A DNA stretch of 64,000 nt, from contig JAADGV010000002.1 of assembly GCA_013152205.1 (NCBI GenBank), positions 21,898-85,897 on the forward strand, in the 5' to 3' direction. Under the pieces are notes generated by a model. That model was not told the origin of the DNA. It ran no database searches and saw nothing but the letters and a program-made list of their open reading frames with translations. Below, piece by piece: positions 8,204 through 17,542 of the stretch (its first letter is position 1; each line of letters opens with the position of its first letter). Both the position numbers and the translations under genes were made by a program. Source of the stretch: Planctomycetota bacterium (GTDB lineage Bacteria > Planctomycetota > Planctomycetia > Pirellulales > Lacipirellulaceae).

Positions 8204-9514
8204 ATGAAAAGTGAGACACCAGCTCTCCCAACAAAACGTCCTGCCAGCACAGCTGCGTTTGAGCGAGCGCTGCGGCTAATGCCTGGGGGGGTGAACAGCC
8301 CGGCACGCGCTTTTGGGGCCGTGGGAGGCTCGCCCGTGTTTATTGATCGTGCCGACGGGGCCTATCTCTTCGATCTCGATGGCAATCGCTACCTCGACTA
8401 CATCGGTTCTTGGGGTCCGCAGATTCTTGGGCATCGACCACCGGCTGTGGTAGAAGCCCTGGAACGCGCACTTTCGCGTGGCACCAGTTACGGTGCGCCG
8501 ACGGAAGCCGAGAGCGAGCTGGCTGAGCAGATTATCGATGCAGTTGCTTCGATAGAAAAGGTGCGATTGGTGAGTTCTGGCACCGAAGCAACGATGAGCG
8601 CCGTACGATTGGCGAGAGGCTTTACCGGCCGCGATTTGATCATCAAGTTTTCTGGCAACTATCACGGGCACGTTGATAGTTTGCTGGTAGCGGCTGGGAG
8701 TTCTGCGGCGACCCTCGGGGCACCCAGCTCGCCGGGCGTAACCTCGGGGACGACCAAAGACACTCTGGTTCTTGAATACAACGACGTTGCCGAACTTGCA
8801 CAAGCATTTTCAGTCCATGGCTCTCAGATCGCAGGCGTAATTTTTGAGCCTGTGGTTGGCAACATGGGGGTAGTCAAACCGAGCGAAGAGTTTTGCCAAT
8901 CGCTCCGCCAGCTAACACGCGAACATGGCGCACTGCTAATTTGCGACGAAGTCATGACGGGGTTCCGCGTTGCGTTTGGTGGAGCGCAAAGTCTGTTGGG
9001 GCTTGAACCCGATCTGACGACGCTCGGTAAAATCGTTGGCGGTGGCTTGCCGGTTGGCGCCTATGGCGGGCGGGCTGATGTGATGGATCATATTTTACCC
9101 GTTGGGCAAGTCTTTCAGGCAGGCACCCTAAGCGGCAACCCGCTGGCAACGGCCGCCGGGTGTGCGACGCTCAAACAGTTGAAAGAAACGCCACCCTACG
9201 AGCGTTTAGAAAAGCTTTCAGCACGACTGGAGGCCGGTCTGCGCAAAGCAGCCGAAGCGGCTGGCGTGCCTCACACGCTTGCGCGAGTCGGCAGCATGAT
9301 GACGCTGTTTTTCAATCCCGAACCGATCGTAAGCTGGCGCGAAGCGAGCCAGTGCGACACGGATCGTTTTGCTCGCTACTTTTGTCACTTATTAGATCGT
9401 GGCATCTACATGCCATGCAGTCAGTACGAAGCGTTATTTGTCTCGGCAGCGCATTGCGAAGACGACATCGACGAAACCATTGCAGCCGCAGGCGAGGCGA
9501 TGCAAACGCTGTAA
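8204..9514 (+). CDS. hemL: Glutamate-1-semialdehyde 2,1-aminomutase
   Basis: 436 residues, the usual length. The PLP enzyme converts glutamate-1-semialdehyde to 5-aminolevulinate in the C5 route to haem. Recognised from the N-terminal LMPGGVNSPARAFGAVGG and IDRADGAYLFDLDGN, then NYHGHVDSLLVAAGS, ICDEVMTGFRV and TLGKIVGGGLPVGAYGG. The last carries the PLP-binding lysine at about residue 276. The C-terminal region MPCSQYEALFVSAAH is also typical. It is a single gene, convergent with tsaB and only six bases from it. Cytoplasmic, and essential for tetrapyrroles when no ALA synthase is present. Confidence 0.96.
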   Translation: MKSETPALPTKRPASTAAFERALRLMPGGVNSPARAFGAVGGSPVFIDRADGAYLFDLDGNRYLDYIGSWGPQILGHRPPAVVEALERALSRGTSYGAPTEAESELAEQIIDAVASIEKVRLVSSGTEATMSAVRLARGFTGRDLIIKFSGNYHGHVDSLLVAAGSSAATLGAPSSPGVTSGTTKDTLVLEYNDVAELAQAFSVHGSQIAGVIFEPVVGNMGVVKPSEEFCQSLRQLTREHGALLICDEVMTGFRVAFGGAQSLLGLEPDLTTLGKIVGGGLPVGAYGGRADVMDHILPVGQVFQAGTLSGNPLATAAGCATLKQLKETPPYERLEKLSARLEAGLRKAAEAAGVPHTLARVGSMMTLFFNPEPIVSWREASQCDTDRFARYFCHLLDRGIYMPCSQYEALFVSAAHCEDDIDETIAAAGEAMQTL

Positions 9515-9520
9515 CTCGCT

Positions 9521-10219
9521 CTAGCAAGATTTAGCAGCATCCGCTTTTTCTTCAGCGGCACTTTGCCGGTAATAGTTTGGGACGAGTTGCAGTGGGTCGT
9601 CGGTTTTACCTTCTTGATGGGTGGCGATGCCCAATCGCCCTACCAATACTGCTTGTGGAGCCCAGGAGGATTCCTCCGCTACGTTGACGCCAGCGGGCAA
9701 TCGCTCGGATAGTTTTTTCAGCGGTGGTCCCACAACCGTATCGCCCTCTCGTAATTGCCGCATCCATTGATCAATGCCCACGATCGATACCTCGGGAGCA
9801 GACATCGCTGCCACCTGTCCCCCCTCGGCGAAACAGGCAGCAAAAAGTTCCTGACGTTGTGCATCCAAAATGGCCCACAGCCGTTGTTGCGCAGGCGGTA
9901 TGCTTGCTGCCATTGCTGACAGGGTCGGTACGCCGATCAATTTTGCGCCGGTGGCGTAGGCCAGTGTCTTAGCAACGGTGACACCAATCCTCAGCCCCGT
10001 AAACGATCCGGGGCCTGTGGTGACACAAATCAAATCCAGATCGTCCGCTCGCCAATCGCACGCGGCAAGTATTTCGCGCAAAGCTGGCAACAACGATTGG
10101 GCGGAACGCTGATCGCCCGGGAGCGTGGCGGAATGAATAAGGTCTACCCTATCCTTTTGGGCGTTCAGCATCGCCACCGACCCAATCCGCTCGCTAGTTT
10201 CAAGGGCTAAAACACGCAC
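9521..10219 (-). CDS. tsaB: tRNA threonylcarbamoyladenosine biosynthesis protein TsaB
   Basis: 232 residues if the GTG at 10219 is used (VRVLALETSERIGSVAM). This places the start at the conserved ILAIDTS-like opening of the TsaB actin/ASKHA fold. The open frame extends to an ATG at 10321, but the extra 34 residues are not family-like. Conserved blocks are ICVTTGPGSFTGLRIGVTVAKTLAYA and GVPTLSAMA. TsaB is the scaffold partner of TsaD and TsaE in transfer of the threonylcarbamoyl group to A37 of ANN-reading tRNAs. A TsaC/Sua5-type partner is encoded in this window at 43234-44358. Confidence 0.9.
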   Translation of the reverse strand: MRVLALETSERIGSVAMLNAQKDRVDLIHSATLPGDQRSAQSLLPALREILAACDWRADDLDLICVTTGPGSFTGLRIGVTVAKTLAYATGAKLIGVPTLSAMAASIPPAQQRLWAILDAQRQELFAACFAEGGQVAAMSAPEVSIVGIDQWMRQLREGDTVVGPPLKKLSERLPAGVNVAEESSWAPQAVLVGRLGIATHQEGKTDDPLQLVPNYYRQSAAEEKADAAKSC

Positions 10220-10650
10220 GACTAAACCTATAAGTACTCGGGAAGCTACCTCGGAAAACAGCCGTGAACCTACCAAGCTCGGGGTTCGGTTCCTAGGCGT
10301 GTTGCTGTTGTTGTATCCCATTGTTTGGGGGTCGTAGCGAGAAAATTGCTCGTCTAGCAGCCCCCCCGGCTATTTTTGGGGGGAGCCGCTTCTGTTGTGA
10401 CTGTAGGCGGAAGCCACGGCTTTTTTAGGGGCGACCGCGGCTTCCGCCTGCGGCTACTACAGAATCAGTGACTTTGCGATCCTCCTGTGCAGAGTCGACG
10501 TGTCCTTGACCCCCCAGTTAAGGCAACTTAAACTGACAGATTGGCATCGGCGGGCGGCAGCTCGCTTCCCGTAGCCTCGACATATTCGGGGCGGTGCCTG
10601 CGCATCTGCTGCCCACCTTCAGTGCTCAATAGCTACAGGTCAATTTCCCG
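10220..10650. other. Divergent promoter region with an inverted repeat
   Basis: It separates minus-strand tsaB from the plus-strand phosphatase. It contains GTAGGCGGAAGCCACGGC at 10403-10420, facing GCGACCGCGGCTTCCGCC from 10431. Together they form a hairpin of the dispersed GCGGCTTCCG family. No small gene is supported. Confidence 0.5.
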
Positions 10651-11403
10651 GTGAAACGAGCGATAATCAGCGATATCCATGGCAATCTTGAGGCTCTTAA
10701 CGGGGTTCTCGCGCATATTGCTGAACAGAACGTTGACGAGACCTTTTGTCTTGGCGATGTGATCGGTTATGGCCCGAACCCCTGTGAATGCCTCGACTTG
10801 ATTATCGACCAGACGAAGGTCACTTTGCTGGGCAATCACGATCAAGGGGCGATGTTCGATCCCGAAGGATTTAACAGCGGTGCGGAACGGGCAATTTTCT
10901 GGACTCGCGAACAATTAGAAAACTCGGGGGGTAGCCGAGAGCAAATCGATCGCCGTTGGGACTTTCTCGGCACGGCTGCTCGCTTGCATCGCGACGACCC
11001 TTGGCTATACGTTCATGGCTCGGCGCGCAATCCCGTGAACGAATATGTATTTCCTGAAGATATCTACAACCAAAAGAAGATGGAGAAGCTCTTTGGGCTG
11101 ATCACCAAGGGTTGCTTTCAAGGGCATACGCATGTGCCGGGTGTCTTTTTAGAAAGCGCTGAGTTCATCACCCCCGATCAAACGAACCATGTGTATCACA
11201 TCCGTGATGAGAAGTTCATGATCAACGTCGGTTCGGTTGGGCAACCTCGCGATGGCGATTCTCGGTCGTGTTATGTCATCCAGGAAGATGATCAGATAAC
11301 TTTCCACCGAGTGGAATACGATATCAACGTGACCGCCGATAAAATCTACCAGACGTCCGACTTGGACAACTTTTTGGGAGACCGCATCAAGGAAGGGCGG
11401 TAG
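10651..11403 (+). CDS. Calcineurin-type metallophosphoesterase
   Basis: 250 residues with a GTG start. The two-metal phosphoesterase motifs occur in order: SDIHGN (residues 7-12), GDVIGYGPNP, LGNHDQGA, and GHTHVPG in the C-terminal half. This matches the YfcE/MJ0936-like protein phosphatase or diadenosine-type group. The FCLGDVIGYGPNPCECLDLI variant is frequent in planctomycetes and myxobacteria. The substrate cannot be deduced. It is cytoplasmic (no signal peptide) and is followed 135 bases later by yidC. Confidence 0.85.
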   Translation: MKRAIISDIHGNLEALNGVLAHIAEQNVDETFCLGDVIGYGPNPCECLDLIIDQTKVTLLGNHDQGAMFDPEGFNSGAERAIFWTREQLENSGGSREQIDRRWDFLGTAARLHRDDPWLYVHGSARNPVNEYVFPEDIYNQKKMEKLFGLITKGCFQGHTHVPGVFLESAEFITPDQTNHVYHIRDEKFMINVGSVGQPRDGDSRSCYVIQEDDQITFHRVEYDINVTADKIYQTSDLDNFLGDRIKEGR

Positions 11404-11538
11404 CGAATTAGCGATACTGACCACTCTGTGTCACGCGAGCTAGGCCACCTGCACTAGCTATAGCGAATTGCTACCATCACAACTGCCAAACGTCTGCGCT
11501 CCCCGCTTTAAGAATTCAATACCGAAGGATCATCCCAA

Positions 11539-13866
11539 GTGGACCAACGTCGCGTCGTCGCCTTTCTGGCTATCTCTTTTCTTGTCCTGATACTGTTTAC
11601 GCCAAAGCAGCCTGACAAGAAAGACAAAAAGCTTCCTCCCGCTGGTGCCGAACAAGCCCAAGTGGAACAGCCGGGAGAAGTGCCCGCCGAAGAACTGGCC
11701 GTATCAGCCGATTCGCCCGCACCTCCAGCGGATGTCGTAGAACTGGCTGTGGAAGTTGCGGAGCCGGCTGCGGATGTCGATTTAGAATACGTTTCGATAG
11801 GCTCGGTAGCCGACGATTCTCCTTACCGACTCTTGGCAACGCTTACCAGCCAAGGTGCTGGCGTTCGAAGGGTTGAATTAGCCAGTCCGAGATTTCGAGA
11901 CTTGCACGACCGGGGTGGCTATCTGGGGCATCTGGAGCTTGCCGCCGATACGGACGAGGGCTTACTCGTACAATCCGTGGGCACCGGGACTCCTGCTGCC
12001 ACGTCGGGTATTCAGCTTGGCGACCGGCTACTCTCGGCAGCGTCGGCCACTAGCGAGCCGACAGACCTTAACCAACCACAAGATCTTGTCGAAGTGCTCG
12101 CCAAGCACAAACCTGGCAGCGAATTGAAGCTGAAGGTGGTACGGGGTGACGAGCAACTCGACATTGCAGTCGCGCTACGGCGTCGGCCATTGGAAGTCCT
12201 CCGCCCCGAAGCCGAGAATGTGCTGATGCGAGACGACAAACTCCCTGCCGGCTCCATAAGTCCGCCTTCGTTTCAATTTACGTTTGCCCAAATAGGGAAC
12301 GCAAAAATTGGCGTCGATGCGAGCGAGATCGTTGGCCTCAAATTGCGTGACGACAACTGGAAAATCGTCGATCACGACGAAACGAGCGTTACTTTCAGAA
12401 AACAGCTACCCAAGTATCGCGTCGAAGTGCTCAAGCGATTTTCGATCGAACCCGTACCCGCCGAGAAGCTGGCCGAAACCAACTATCCCGGCTACGGCCT
12501 GAAGCTGGATATCGAAGTTCGGAACCTTGGGCAAGAGGTTTTGGAAGTTGTCTATCAGTTGGATGGCCCCAATGGCCTGCCTATGGAAGGTTGGTGGTAT
12601 GCCCACAAGATAGGTCGCAACTGGGGGAGTACCGGAATTCGCGATGTCGTGGCTCGGTACGACGGGAGCAAGACGGTGCAGTTTGGCCCTGCTGATATTG
12701 CCGAAGGCGATGTCGAACCGCTGCAAGGCAACTCGCTTTCCTACATTGGCGTCGATGCCCAATATTTTTCGGCAGTGGTGATGCCGATGAAGACGGCACC
12801 CGGCGAAAAATGGATCGACAAAGCAGAAACCATCTCACTTAGCCCAGAGCCTGGGGCCAAAGAGAAGGCGATAGAAGGTCGCTATGTGAACGCGACTTTT
12901 CGACTAAGCAGCCTGCCCTCGCCAATCCTAGCCGGTAAATCGTTGCAACATTCCTACGAAATTTTTACCGGTCCGAAACGTCCGAAACTGCTCGCCAATT
13001 ATCAAACCTACGGGGGCTCGCCCCACACACTCGGCGACCTAATGTACTACGGCTGGTTTGGCGCGGTGGCCAAGGTCATGCTCGGGGTGCTTCACTTTTT
13101 TTATGCTATCACACGCAACTACGGCATCGCCATTATCTTGCTGACTGTGCTCGTGCGTAGCTGCATGTTTCCGATTAGCCGCAAGCAAGCACAAAGCATG
13201 GCTAAGATGCAATTGCTGAAGCCGGAGATGGACAGGCTCAAGGAAAAGTACAAAAACGACATGCAGAAGCAGTCGCAGGCGATGCAAGAGCTGTACCGCA
13301 AGCACAACATCAACCCGGTCGCGGGCTGTCTGCCGATGTTTATACAACTGCCAATCTTTTTAGGGCTTTATCGGGCATTGATGGTCGACGTGGAGTTGCG
13401 CCAAGCACCGCTCCTGGGGGATGCGATTCTCTGGTGTTCGAACCTTTCTGCCCCCGACATGTTCTTCGATTGGTCGCCTTGGATGCCCGATTTCATCAAC
13501 AGCGGCGAGGGAATTACGGGGCTGGGCCCCTATCTGAATGTCTTGCCACTGGTGACGGTCGTCATGTTTTTGTTGCAACAAAAAATGTTTATGCCGGAGC
13601 CAGCCAACGAGCAGGCAGCCATGCAGCAAAAAATCATGAAATTCATGATGCTCTTCATGGGTTTTATGTTCTTCAAAGTTGCTGCCGGTTTGTGCTTGTA
13701 CTTCATTGCTTCGAGTATCTGGGGAATCGCCGAACGAAAGCTCATCCCAGCGCCAACGGCCCCGCCCACAACGACCACAGACAGCCCGACGTTCACCTCC
13801 GATCGTGGAAATAAAAATGGTCAGCCGAAAAACAAACGGCCTACTAAGAAAAAGAAAAAACGTTAA
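11539..13866 (+). CDS. yidC: YidC membrane protein insertase with an embedded PDZ-like segment
   Basis: 775 residues, about 225 more than E. coli YidC. GTG start at 11539 with GAAGGA upstream. Residues 6-21 form the N-terminal membrane anchor, followed by a Pro/Glu/Ala-rich linker. The C-terminal insertase domain starts near residue 510 (FFYAITRNYGIAIILLTVLVRSCMFPISRKQ) and includes the cytoplasmic hairpin rich in Lys and Gln, the GCLPMFIQLPIFLGLYRAL block and a basic tail. Between the linker and the usual beta-sandwich, residues about 127-216 look like a PDZ fold (LLVQSVGTGTPAATSGIQLGDRLLS, then LKVVRGDEQLDIAVALRR). YidC inserts and folds membrane proteins. mnmE follows 34 bases downstream, a pairing common in bacteria. 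Confidence 0.93.
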   Translation: MDQRRVVAFLAISFLVLILFTPKQPDKKDKKLPPAGAEQAQVEQPGEVPAEELAVSADSPAPPADVVELAVEVAEPAADVDLEYVSIGSVADDSPYRLLATLTSQGAGVRRVELASPRFRDLHDRGGYLGHLELAADTDEGLLVQSVGTGTPAATSGIQLGDRLLSAASATSEPTDLNQPQDLVEVLAKHKPGSELKLKVVRGDEQLDIAVALRRRPLEVLRPEAENVLMRDDKLPAGSISPPSFQFTFAQIGNAKIGVDASEIVGLKLRDDNWKIVDHDETSVTFRKQLPKYRVEVLKRFSIEPVPAEKLAETNYPGYGLKLDIEVRNLGQEVLEVVYQLDGPNGLPMEGWWYAHKIGRNWGSTGIRDVVARYDGSKTVQFGPADIAEGDVEPLQGNSLSYIGVDAQYFSAVVMPMKTAPGEKWIDKAETISLSPEPGAKEKAIEGRYVNATFRLSSLPSPILAGKSLQHSYEIFTGPKRPKLLANYQTYGGSPHTLGDLMYYGWFGAVAKVMLGVLHFFYAITRNYGIAIILLTVLVRSCMFPISRKQAQSMAKMQLLKPEMDRLKEKYKNDMQKQSQAMQELYRKHNINPVAGCLPMFIQLPIFLGLYRALMVDVELRQAPLLGDAILWCSNLSAPDMFFDWSPWMPDFINSGEGITGLGPYLNVLPLVTVVMFLLQQKMFMPEPANEQAAMQQKIMKFMMLFMGFMFFKVAAGLCLYFIASSIWGIAERKLIPAPTAPPTTTTDSPTFTSDRGNKNGQPKNKRPTKKKKKR

Positions 13867-13900
13867 TTCTAGCCTGCTGCTTGCAGCTTAGCGTTGCCTC

Positions 13901-15307
13901 ATGCCATACGACCTCGACGACACGATTGCCGCGATTGGCACTGCCCCTGGCGGAGCGGTACGCGGCCTGGTTCGTATTACCGGCCCGCAAACGCTTGCCT
14001 GCCTCTCCGCATGTTTTTCATGCCACGACGACAACGACCTGAGTTTGAGTACGCTCAAAGCCCCCGTCGTCGTCCTCGGAACCATCCGTTGCGAAAGCCC
14101 GAACAGCCAAACGATTTCAGGATGCACACTAAAAATTCCCTGCGATCTTTTTCTTTGGCCTACCGATCGCAGTTACACACGTCAGCCAACGGCCGAATTG
14201 CATACGATTGGTTCGCCGCCGCTGTTAGATGCGGTGATGAACGAGGTTTGCAATCACGGCGCCCGGGCCGCAGAACCGGGGGAATTTACGCTGCGTGCGT
14301 TTCTTGCCGGACGGATGGATCTCACGCAAGCCGAGGCCGTATTGGGCGTGATCGACGCCAGAGACCAACCCTCGCTCGACACGGCCCTGGCCCAGCTAGC
14401 CGGCGGGCTTTCGCAGCCACTCACCGAACTCCGTGAAAGCCTACTGCAAATTCTGGCCGAGTTAGAAGCGGGGCTCGACTTTGTCGACGAAGATATCGAT
14501 TTCATTTCGCGTTCAGCACTCCACGACCGTCTCGCCGAAGCCAAGCAAACCGTAGCTGCAACCATCCAACAGATGGCCAACCGGGCCGATACTGTCGATT
14601 TGCCCCGGGTCGCGATAATTGGTGCGCCGAATGTAGGAAAGAGCAGTTTGTTCAATGCACTGATTTCCTCCGAACAACAGGAGGTTCGGGCACTTGTCTC
14701 GCCACAATCGGGAACCACTCGCGACTACGTCACCGCGGTAATTCAGATTGAGGGGATGCCCTGTGAAATTGTGGATACGGCCGGTCAAGAAGCAACGCTA
14801 GCCGGGGAGTCGATCGAGCAGGCCGCTCAGAAAATGACCGGCGAGCAATCTCGACAGGCCAACCTACGGCTGGTTTGCATCGATGGCATGGCTGCGGATT
14901 CTATCGAAGAGATCCGACGCATGTTTCCTGTCGACTCCTACCTAGTTGTAAGGACCAAAGCAGACTTGGCTACAGATTCTGCCCCCGACGACCAAGCTAT
15001 TTCGTGCAGCAGCGTCACGGGAGCCGGATTAGATACCCTACGTTCACGAATTCGCGAACAACTCATGAATACCTTGCAAAACGATAGTGGGACAGTTGCC
15101 ACCACGTCGGCTCGGTGCACCGATAGCCTCCGCCATGCGGACGAATCGCTGTTGCGATCGTTGCAGTTGGTCGAGCATTCGGGAGGCGACGAACTCATTG
15201 CCGCCGAAGTCCGTGGCGCATTGACGGAATTGGGCCGCGTCGTCGGTGCCGTTTATACCGACGACGTTTTGGACCGAATCTTTAGCCAATTTTGTATCGG
15301 CAAATAA
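13901..15307 (+). CDS. mnmE: tRNA modification GTPase MnmE
   Basis: 468 residues. With MnmG it installs the 5-carboxymethylaminomethyl group on U34 of certain tRNAs. The N-terminal folate-binding domain starts [21 protein letters not shown]. The G domain carries the P-loop GAPNVGKSS near residues 243-251, DTAGQE (usually DTAGLR), and TKAD in place of NKxD. The C-terminal FCIGK keeps the conserved Cys motif. The second half of the G domain diverges after DTAG, as is often seen in planctomycetes. It lies in an operon with yidC. Confidence 0.93.
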   Translation: MPYDLDDTIAAIGTAPGGAVRGLVRITGPQTLACLSACFSCHDDNDLSLSTLKAPVVVLGTIRCESPNSQTISGCTLKIPCDLFLWPTDRSYTRQPTAELHTIGSPPLLDAVMNEVCNHGARAAEPGEFTLRAFLAGRMDLTQAEAVLGVIDARDQPSLDTALAQLAGGLSQPLTELRESLLQILAELEAGLDFVDEDIDFISRSALHDRLAEAKQTVAATIQQMANRADTVDLPRVAIIGAPNVGKSSLFNALISSEQQEVRALVSPQSGTTRDYVTAVIQIEGMPCEIVDTAGQEATLAGESIEQAAQKMTGEQSRQANLRLVCIDGMAADSIEEIRRMFPVDSYLVVRTKADLATDSAPDDQAISCSSVTGAGLDTLRSRIREQLMNTLQNDSGTVATTSARCTDSLRHADESLLRSLQLVEHSGGDELIAAEVRGALTELGRVVGAVYTDDVLDRIFSQFCIGK

Positions 15308-15738
15308 CCAATCGCATAGCCCGGCCATCCTGACCGGAAACACCCAGTGCGGCAGAGCCGTAGCCAAATAGATAAAATTTTCTCGCAAAGGCGCTAAGTC
15401 GCAAAGGAAAGTAAGAAAAGAGAGCGCCTTTGCGAGATCCAATTTGCAGGCCGATTATCCAAAGTTTTTGCTCGTTGCTCAAACGTTGACCGTTTGCAAC
15501 AAAAAGTGATCCACCAGAAACTTGAGTAATTCCTAAAAATACTTCTCCCTAAGGGTTGCTCCTTTTCTTGGTGTTGCTGAGCAATAAAACTGCCGACTTT
15601 CCTAGAGATAGCCGTCGCACTTCCCCTAGCACCGGGTAGGTTATAAGTAGATAGTTGCGCAGCGAAGGAACACCAATCGCTTTCGCTGAACCCGCCTTTG
15701 GCAACCCTCACTCCCCACCCTCCCGACCAACCTATACG
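15308..15738. other. Intergenic region with type D inverted pair and a palindrome
   Basis: It contains the palindrome ATAGCCCGGCCATCCTGACC near 15316-15338 and the type D inverted pair 15381-15437. No gene is supported. The stretch 15655-15738 is open in frame with the next gene but is rich in Pro and lacks an ATG, so it is left untranslated here. Confidence 0.5.
15381..15437. repeat. Inverted-repeat pair, type D (CGCAAAG iterons)
   Basis: TCTCGCAAAGGCGC at 15381-15394 is repeated exactly in inverted form at 15424-15437. The left arm continues as CGCTAAGTCGCAAAG, giving eight-base near-tandem units. Solitary copies occur at 30069-30098 and 52616-52641. Confidence 0.7.
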
Positions 15739-17385
15739 ATGCTCGATCAGCCGCCCGTTTTCTGGTTTCGGTCTACGCTCGCTCCGCGTGCGCAATCGAT
15801 CCGCTCGAAGACTCTGCGACTGTTTCTACAGCTAGTTGCCGTTAGTACCCTGGGACTGTGGGCAGCAAATCCGTTGCCTAGCCAAGCAGGCGAGGGCCTA
15901 TGGCTCGATGTTGCCCGATCATCAATCACCACCCACGAATTGCATAGTCATGTGAGCGTGCTCGCAGACGACATGCTGGAAGGTCGCGAAGCAGGCTCAC
16001 GCGGTGGTCGGGCAGCAGCCAAGTATATTCTCAAGAGCCTCGAATCTGCGGAGCTAAAGCCCGGCGGGCCTGGTGATCGTTTGACCCAGCCATTCAATCG
16101 GCGATCGCAAAACCTGCTGGCAATTCTCGAAGGCGAAGACCCCGAGCTGCGCGACGAGTATATCGTTGTCGGGGCCCATTATGATCACGTCGGCTACGGC
16201 TCGCGGCGCACTAGTCTTGGGCCGATTGGCTATATCCACAATGGTGCCGACGACAATGCCAGCGGCGTAGCAGCTTTGCTGGAGGTGATCGACGGGATTA
16301 CTCGATCGGGGCATCGACCCAAGCGCTCGATCCTGTTTGCTTTCTGGGATGGTGAAGAAAAAGGGCTGCTAGGTTCAAAACACTGGCTGAACAATCCTAC
16401 GATTCCCCTGGACGCTGTGAAGCTAACGATCAACGTCGACATGGTCGGGCGGCTTACCGATGGGCGAATCGAGCTGATGGGAGCACGCACGGCCCCTGGG
16501 CTCCGCCAGTTGATGAGCACCACGTCGCTGAGCGAAGGGACTTGGGTCGATTTCACTTGGAATCTAAAAGACAATAGCGACCACTTCCCGTTTTACCAAC
16601 GCGGAATTCCCTGTCTCTGTGTTCACACCGGTTTGCACGACGACTACCATCGTCCGACGGACGACATCGAGAAGCTCAACATCGAAGGAATGCGAGAAGT
16701 TAGCCGTTATCTGCTCCAACAGCTCTGCGATCTGGCCGATACCGAGCAACTGCCTGATTTTCGATCCGCATCGCGTGGCGAAAACCTCCAATCTCAAAAA
16801 CGAGTCGAAGCGCCGTTGCCAGCAATTCCCTCGCGGCTTGGTTTTACGTGGGAATATATCGACGGCGAACCTAGTGCGATACTTATCCAGCAGGTCGATC
16901 AAGCCGGAGCGTCCGACGAGACCGGCCTACGATCGGGCGACCAAATCCTGGCGGTCAACGGTTTGCCAATCACCAACGAATCGCTGCTGACGGCGGTTGC
17001 TTTGCGTAGTGAATCGGAACTCGAACTAAAAGTTCTGCGACCGGGAACCGAATCAACAGAAACGGTCAAAATTCTTTTGCAAGGCTCAGCCGTGCGACTG
17101 GGGCTTTCGTGGCGCGAGAACGAGGCCGAGCCGGAAGCTGTTTACATTACCCGGGTGGTGCCCCACTCCCCCGCTGCACTGGCAGGCATCGAGCTATACG
17201 ATCGCATCTACTCGTTGGATGGGCAGCCAATCGCGGGACAGGACGACTTACTTGCCCGCGTAAAATTGCTTTTGGACGCAAATACTGAAGAATTTCATCT
17301 AGAAGTTGAATCCCGCGGGTTGGTCCGGGAAGTCGTTGTTTCGTTGCGACTGCCGATCGCTGAGACAGGCGACGCAACGCTTTGA
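15739..17385 (+). CDS. Secreted M28 zinc aminopeptidase with two PDZ domains
   Basis: 548 residues from the ATG at 15739, which gives a basic N-terminus and a hydrophobic segment ending LPSQAG, a plausible signal peptide. M28 ligands are visible in order: GAHYDHVG (His), ADDNASG (bridging Asp), DGEEKGLLGS (catalytic Glu plus ligand), NVDMVG (Asp) and DDYHRPTDD (His). Two PDZ domains follow, about residues 375-455 (LGFTWEYIDGEPSAI, LRSGDQILAVNG) and 460-540 (YDRIYSLDGQPIAGQDDLL). The protein probably degrades peptides in the periplasm or outside the cell, with the PDZ domains binding substrate ends. No partner gene is adjacent. Confidence 0.88.
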   Translation: MLDQPPVFWFRSTLAPRAQSIRSKTLRLFLQLVAVSTLGLWAANPLPSQAGEGLWLDVARSSITTHELHSHVSVLADDMLEGREAGSRGGRAAAKYILKSLESAELKPGGPGDRLTQPFNRRSQNLLAILEGEDPELRDEYIVVGAHYDHVGYGSRRTSLGPIGYIHNGADDNASGVAALLEVIDGITRSGHRPKRSILFAFWDGEEKGLLGSKHWLNNPTIPLDAVKLTINVDMVGRLTDGRIELMGARTAPGLRQLMSTTSLSEGTWVDFTWNLKDNSDHFPFYQRGIPCLCVHTGLHDDYHRPTDDIEKLNIEGMREVSRYLLQQLCDLADTEQLPDFRSASRGENLQSQKRVEAPLPAIPSRLGFTWEYIDGEPSAILIQQVDQAGASDETGLRSGDQILAVNGLPITNESLLTAVALRSESELELKVLRPGTESTETVKILLQGSAVRLGLSWRENEAEPEAVYITRVVPHSPAALAGIELYDRIYSLDGQPIAGQDDLLARVKLLLDANTEEFHLEVESRGLVREVVVSLRLPIAETGDATL

Positions 17386-17402
17386 CCGACTGAGTCAAGC
17401 AA

Positions 17403-17423
17403 CACTAGCCCGACGCGCTAGTG
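17403..17423. repeat. CTAGCCCGACGCGCTAG palindrome
   Basis: CACTAGCCCGACGCGCTAGTG is a palindromic repeat between the M28 peptidase and the Gfo/Idh gene. Related copies are at 2701-2720 and, as an inverted pair, at 50131-50194. Confidence 0.6.
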
Positions 17424-17542
17424 TCAGTTTTGAAACAAAGCCTAAGTTTGCAGTCCTCGATGCGGTTTCTCCCCTCGAATTTGTTCTCAGCGTCGCTGCT
17501 GCTCTATACTGTGGGCTCCACCAACTGGCTTCCGGAGGACGT

